From: Medicago truncatula
Lineage: Eukaryota > Streptophyta > Magnoliopsida > Fabales > Fabaceae
Direction of reading: 5' to 3'
Assembly: GCF_003473485.1 (NCBI RefSeq)
Contig: NC_053045.1
Coordinates: forward strand, 45,860,494-45,924,493
Length of the DNA: 64,000 nucleotides
This document shows, in pieces, positions 59,901 to 64,000 of the stretch. A program made the position numbers and the translations under genes. The notes under the pieces were generated by a model, which saw nothing but the letters and a program-made list of their open reading frames with translations, was not told the origin of the DNA and ran no database searches. Positions within the stretch are counted from its first letter, which is position 1. Each line of letters begins with the position of its first letter.

Positions 59901-62900
59901 ATAACAATAACAGTATGAAAATTTTGCATACTTTTTTGAATAATCAGATCAGAAGGAAAGAAAGAATTGACTTTGCCCATCAATTGAGAGTTATGATAGT
60001 TTAAATTGAACAAAAACCATGACATGGCTAATACTTAAGAATAACCAATAAATACTACATATTATCAATCCTTAGAGGTGCTAAGCTTAATTAAATACAA
60101 ACTTCCAAAATAACAAATATTTCTGTACACCCAAATAGTAAGAGGTACAGTTTCTCCTATGACCTAATCCATTTAGCTTTCGAACATTTAGTGCGAGTAA
60201 GTGACAGCTTTCTGATCGTCTAAAAACCAAAAGATTCCTAATAATGAAAAGTTGGATATGTTATACATGTTTGTATAAATGGTTGCTGAATTCTTATAAT
60301 GAAATATCATTCACTGGAATTATGCAAGACTTGCAAGTTAGCAAGCACTAAGCACCATCACATATATGGTAATTTGGTAAATGTGAACAAAAACAATTCA
60401 ATCATATAAAACCTTAGATAATCAATAAAATGGATTACATCATCAAGATGCAATTGTCTTTCAATTTTCAAATATTGGTAGATAAAGCTCTTCTGCTGAA
60501 GCCTTTAGTAAATCCTTAATTCTGCTGATTATTCTTATATCCAAAATTAATTGTATTAAATGTATTTCTCCACTCTCAATTAATGAATACCCTGATATGC
60601 ATAGTCATAAATATTAATCAAATAAATGAAAACATACCTTTGCCCTCTTGAAAAATGTAATAAAATCATCATCAGTGAGATGGCCAATACACCATTGAAT
60701 CCATATAACGTCATATCTTCCAACATCTGGTGTAAAATCCTACATCAAGAAAACAAAGAGGTGCTCAATAACTTCACTGGAGAAAATATCAAAAGGAATA
60801 CTGAAATTAACAGTACTGAAAGAAAGCAGAATAACATAGCCCAAAAAAACACCAATCAAAGATCCGATAGTTATTGCTCTAACAAATTTTAATAAATTTT
60901 AATAAAATTCTCCTTATTTTATTTTAAAAAAATTCTGAAGTGTTTTTGCTCTAACAAGTTTCTAAGAAGCACTCCTTTAAATCAAGAGAAAAATAAAATG
61001 AAGAACAAATTTTAAAGGAACTGTAAAAAGCACTGCAATGGATGAGGTCTCCGCGTGAAAGAGACCGGAGCCTCTAAATAGTGTTGGGTCTTTTAAGGCA
61101 TTCAAAATTTGTTGCTTTATATGGCATCATTTTGGAAATTCAGTTGCCGCCTGGCCGGTCCACCATATAGTATATCACTCAAATAAAGTGGAAGTACTGA
61201 GATTTGTTAAGTATGCCGACAATATTGGTTTTGGAGGAAGATAAACGATCTATTGTAAGTTTTCTTATTACATGTATCTTTTTAGGCGGGTGTGCCCAAA
61301 AGTGATGTGTTGGGCTTGTGACCACACAAGAAATACTTCTATTTTACATTCGAAATTATCTCAAGTTCTCGTTTATCAAACCGGATGCAAATAAAATACT
61401 GCCATTTATGTCAAGGTGAAGTACACACACCTGAAGAGGCACACAATAAAAATTAACTGCTTTGTGCATATCTGAATTTGTATATTCTCCAGAGGTCAAC
61501 GTTTCACGTGCAGCCTCTAAGAAATGTGATACTGGCTCAAGAAGATCAACCTGGATTTTAAAGCAAATAAGAAATAATAAAAGATGATTAATTAACTTAA
61601 AAAATATCAAGCATGTAAGAGTTCCAAATTGAGTTTAAATAAAAAAAATTATCAACACAGGAAAGAGAGTTCGCATACAAAAGACATTGATGATAACAAA
61701 ACAAATGAAAGCTAGACTGCATCTTGAACAGTACATTGTAAGAAAAAAAATTATACGAAAAAAGAGTAGCAAAGGAAGAGAGAAACAAAGAGACAAAACA
61801 CATTACTATCCATGCTAGATACTAGTTGGTGCTAAATACTAGTATTTATTAATGGAACAAGGTCATGGCACTAAAATGCTCAACCCGGACAAAGGCTAAA
61901 TATTTTAAATTTATTAGGCTTGACATTAAAGGTTCCAGGTCAACATGCCCTGTGTACAGGTTATCTTAAGTTCTTGTGAAATAGCCCCATAAAAGCTCAA
62001 CACAAACCCCTATAACTCACGCCATGTTAAAAATTACTGCTGCTAATTTTATATGCTTTGCAATATTAAAATCTCTGCTTATCTCCTCTACCATTTTCCT
62101 TCCGAATAAAATAATTGCTTGATATTCTGGAAGCTGCTAAGTATATTGCATTGATAGTTAATACACATATGGGGTGGGGGGGGGGGGGGGGGGTCAGGTA
62201 GCTCAACTGGTTTGAGCTAAGGGTTAAGGAGTTGGAGGTCCAAGGTTCAAACCCGGACGAAGGAGTAAATATTAATCTAACAACTGATTACTAACATTTT
62301 CAGTACCAGAGGTTGGTAGCAACAGAAGATTCTCACCGAGAAATTTTTAAACAAACAAAAAAAGCTTTTGAGAATTCCCCACAATTAGTTTGAGCCCCAA
62401 ACCAGGGTGTGCAGTAAAGAGATCATCAACCATAACAAGACTAGTTCCACTGCCACCAATAAAGTGCTATTATATGATAAAAAAAAAAAGTTTCAACCCA
62501 CCACCTTCAACACAAATTGCTTCTAAAATTCATTATATTTCAGTTTTACAACCGCTGCAAATTAAATAGTAAGAAACATCTACATTTAGTTTATCTTCTC
62601 TCCTTTGCAGTCACTCAAATATGGCAACTTACATCACCTTCAAATATAAACAGTTAACATTATCTCAGAAGAGAGAAATAACTTTTAGGATAGAATGTAT
62701 CCTTGTTCAGTCTATGAACTGAAGCTTAACTTCTGTTAATTAGTCAGACTAGATAGCTCAACAAACCGAATCCGTTAGCTCTCTTTCTCTCTCAATCTCT
62801 CAGACCTCGTTATATACAAACTCTAACAGTAAGCAAATATTCTTGGCATTGAAAATACTCAAAAGATAGATACTACATAAACTCTAGAATTATGGCAGTG

Positions 62901-63610
62901 GCACCAATACCAACTACTCAAAATAAGCATCAATTGATTTTTATGCATAAAATGAAAAGGCTATTTTGATTATCTTTTAGAGAAAATGATTTTAAATAGC
63001 TCTTTCAACGTCTCCATCCATAATTATTGAACATCAAAATCACTTTTACTATAATCCGTTAAAAGCAGCCTAAAATATATGCACACAAAGGTAAATGTAA
63101 CAAACCTCATTAAAGTGTCTTATTAATAGATTTTTGGTAACCCTACCAATGCCAGAACCACAATCTGAATTCAAGAATTCACAAATCAGTTAATATTCCA
63201 AGAATAATAAAAAATAAAAAATAAAGCGAAAAAAAGTACCAAGAGCAACGAGTGGTTGAGTTTTAGCATCGGCATTAAAACGTTCGGATAAGATAATCTT
63301 CAAGAAATCATCACTGCAAGTAATATCAGGTTCATTAACATCTGCATACCCTCCTAATACACCATCCACAGTTGCATTAACACCCTGCTCATACAAAAAA
63401 AAAAAAAAAAAAAGTTTAAAATGAGAAAAGTGATTATTCTTGAGGTTAATTGAATAAGAAAAAGTGATTATTGTGAATTAGTACCTCCCAGTAGGAGACA
63501 CCTTGGCGGTACCAGAGGGTTTTCTTGTTAGGGTCGCCGGTTTGTTCTTTCCACATCTCGTCGGCGGTTTTGTACTCGCGGCCATTGGAATCTGAGCCGC
63601 CGGCGTCCAT
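56992..63610 (-). CDS. Alpha-N-terminal protein methyltransferase (NTMT1-like), eight exons
   Basis: Exons on the minus strand: 63610-63485, 63384-63240, 63164-63106, 61550-61431, 60739-60638, 59832-59778, 58462-58365 and 57120-56992. All junctions are GT-AG and in phase, giving 277 residues. The protein starts MDAGGSDSNGREYKTADEMW and has SAM-binding motif I VALDCGSGIGR (88-98), acidic LLEP (113-116), the substrate-site block VIWIQWCIGHLTDDD (161-175), and motif GLKPGGLFVLKEN. It ends in a basic tail with HRTRSKTQSNRPR. The family (AD-003/METTL11A) methylates the alpha-amino group of proteins starting X-Pro-Lys after Met removal, such as ribosomal and nuclear proteins. Text agrees closely with the Arabidopsis homologue as I remember it. 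An upstream in-frame ATG at 63706 would add 32 residues; it is not expected from the family. Nothing is broken. Confidence 0.95.
57135..58225. repeat. Tandem duplication in intron 7 of the methyltransferase gene
   Basis: Units at about 57140-57660 and 57670-58225 are direct copies. Shared words include GAAACTGAAAA.GATTGGTAA, TTTCCTTTTTCCATTGTAAA, AAAATTGGTGGCAAAATCAT and CAACAAAGTTGTTGAT. Divergence is perhaps 15-20 percent by eye. A third partial copy is at 47120-47283. Confidence 0.8.
58230..61430. other. Introns 4 to 6 of the methyltransferase gene
   Basis: Apart from the exons given above, this DNA is AT-rich intron. The block 60279-60340 is duplicated at 54602. No separate gene is supported. 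Confidence 0.5.
62171..62360 (+). mobile_element. Poly-G run and tRNA-derived SINE in intron 3
   Basis: GGGGT plus 18 G (62176-62193) precede GTCAGGTAGCTCAACTGG (A box) and GGTTCAAACCCGG (B box) with about 45 bases between, followed by TACCAGAGGTTGG text and an A-rich end (62341-62362). It reads as a Pol III SINE in the orientation opposite to the host gene. Confidence 0.65.
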
Positions 63611-64000
63611 GAAGGCTGTTGTTTTGTGGATTTTTGAGGGGAAAGTGGAGACAGAGATTTTGTAAGTACAGTGACAAGGAAGTGGAACCCAACAACAACA
63701 CAACATAACTCAAAGTTAACAACAAAAATAAAATTATTCCTCTACAAAAATATTTCTATTATGTGAATTAAAATGTTTTTCTTTTTACTTTAAAATGTGT
63801 TTTTGGACCAGAAAAAAATTAAAATGGTTTTTTCTCAACCTTCTAGGTATTAATTAGGTATTAATAATTTAATAATTTGAAATTTATTTTGTTTTATACA
63901 AACAAGAGTGAAAGACATGTCATTCTAGACTAATTAAACTTCAAAAAATAAAATGTAAGCTCACTCCATCAAAATAGGTTATTATTTTTGCGAATTCATA
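63611..64000 (-). promoter_or_regulatory. Upstream region of the methyltransferase gene
   Basis: The leader region from 63611 to about 63720 is GC-balanced and the sequence beyond is AT-rich. No TATA box or specific site was identified with confidence. The window ends here. Confidence 0.35.

Noticed and set aside
63611..63706. Upstream in-frame ATG of the methyltransferase, adding 32 residues
   Set aside because: The family starts at the M-x-x-x-G-x-DS-x-GRE block; the extension is low in conserved features and probably leader.

Overview
The window is nuclear plant DNA, almost certainly from an inverted-repeat-lacking-clade legume close to Medicago. The grounds are AT-rich intergenic DNA, GT-AG introns, a PSTAIRE cyclin-dependent kinase that reads like alfalfa/Medicago cdc2, a cluster of leucine-rich polygalacturonase-inhibitor genes, and tRNA-derived SINEs and foldback elements typical of these genomes. 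The species call rests on remembered sequence resemblance, not on a search.

Layout. At 1-6680 there is repeat-like DNA and then the intron-containing leader of a DUF1644 zinc-binding protein gene (CDS 6681-7808, +). From 8.2 to 16 kb lies a graveyard of transposon pieces: LINE RNase H, LINE tails, a copia RNase H stub, SINEs, a miniature Helitron and MITEs. An intronless ALOG/LSH transcription-factor gene follows (16626-17330, +), flanked downstream by a Mutator-type MITE with a perfect 10-bp target duplication and a nested pair of Harbinger-type MITEs. A complete eight-coding-exon CDKA gene lies on the minus strand (26387 down to 21405, 294 codons).

From 27 to 56 kb the window holds a decayed PGIP cluster: two intact genes (31265-32287 and 35454-36479), one frameshifted gene (54978-56010), one 3' fragment (38074-38224) and one promoter copy without a gene (about 28667-29225). 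The cluster is broken up by a solo-LTR-like element, hAT, Harbinger, Stowaway and foldback MITEs, LINE ends, a 3.05-kb Helitron (43079-46129), and a tandem pair of degenerate B3-domain gene remnants (about 48.96-50.66 kb). The right end carries a complete eight-exon gene for an alpha-N-terminal protein methyltransferase (63610 down to 56992, minus). Degenerate pieces of the same gene sit at about 46.9-47.3 kb and 54.5-54.7 kb, so PGIP and methyltransferase sequence appear to have been duplicated in this neighbourhood.

Functionally the genes are ordinary plant genes for the cell cycle, organ-boundary transcription, stress-linked zinc-finger function, apoplastic defence and protein N-terminal methylation. 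They do not form a pathway. The most informative content is the mobile-element and duplication record: the Helitron with its odd repeated-motif ORF remains, an apparent exchange tract between two PGIPs, an MITE whose empty site is preserved in paralogous promoters, and an unrecognised coding fragment inside a CDKA intron. I found no undescribed molecular system that I could defend.
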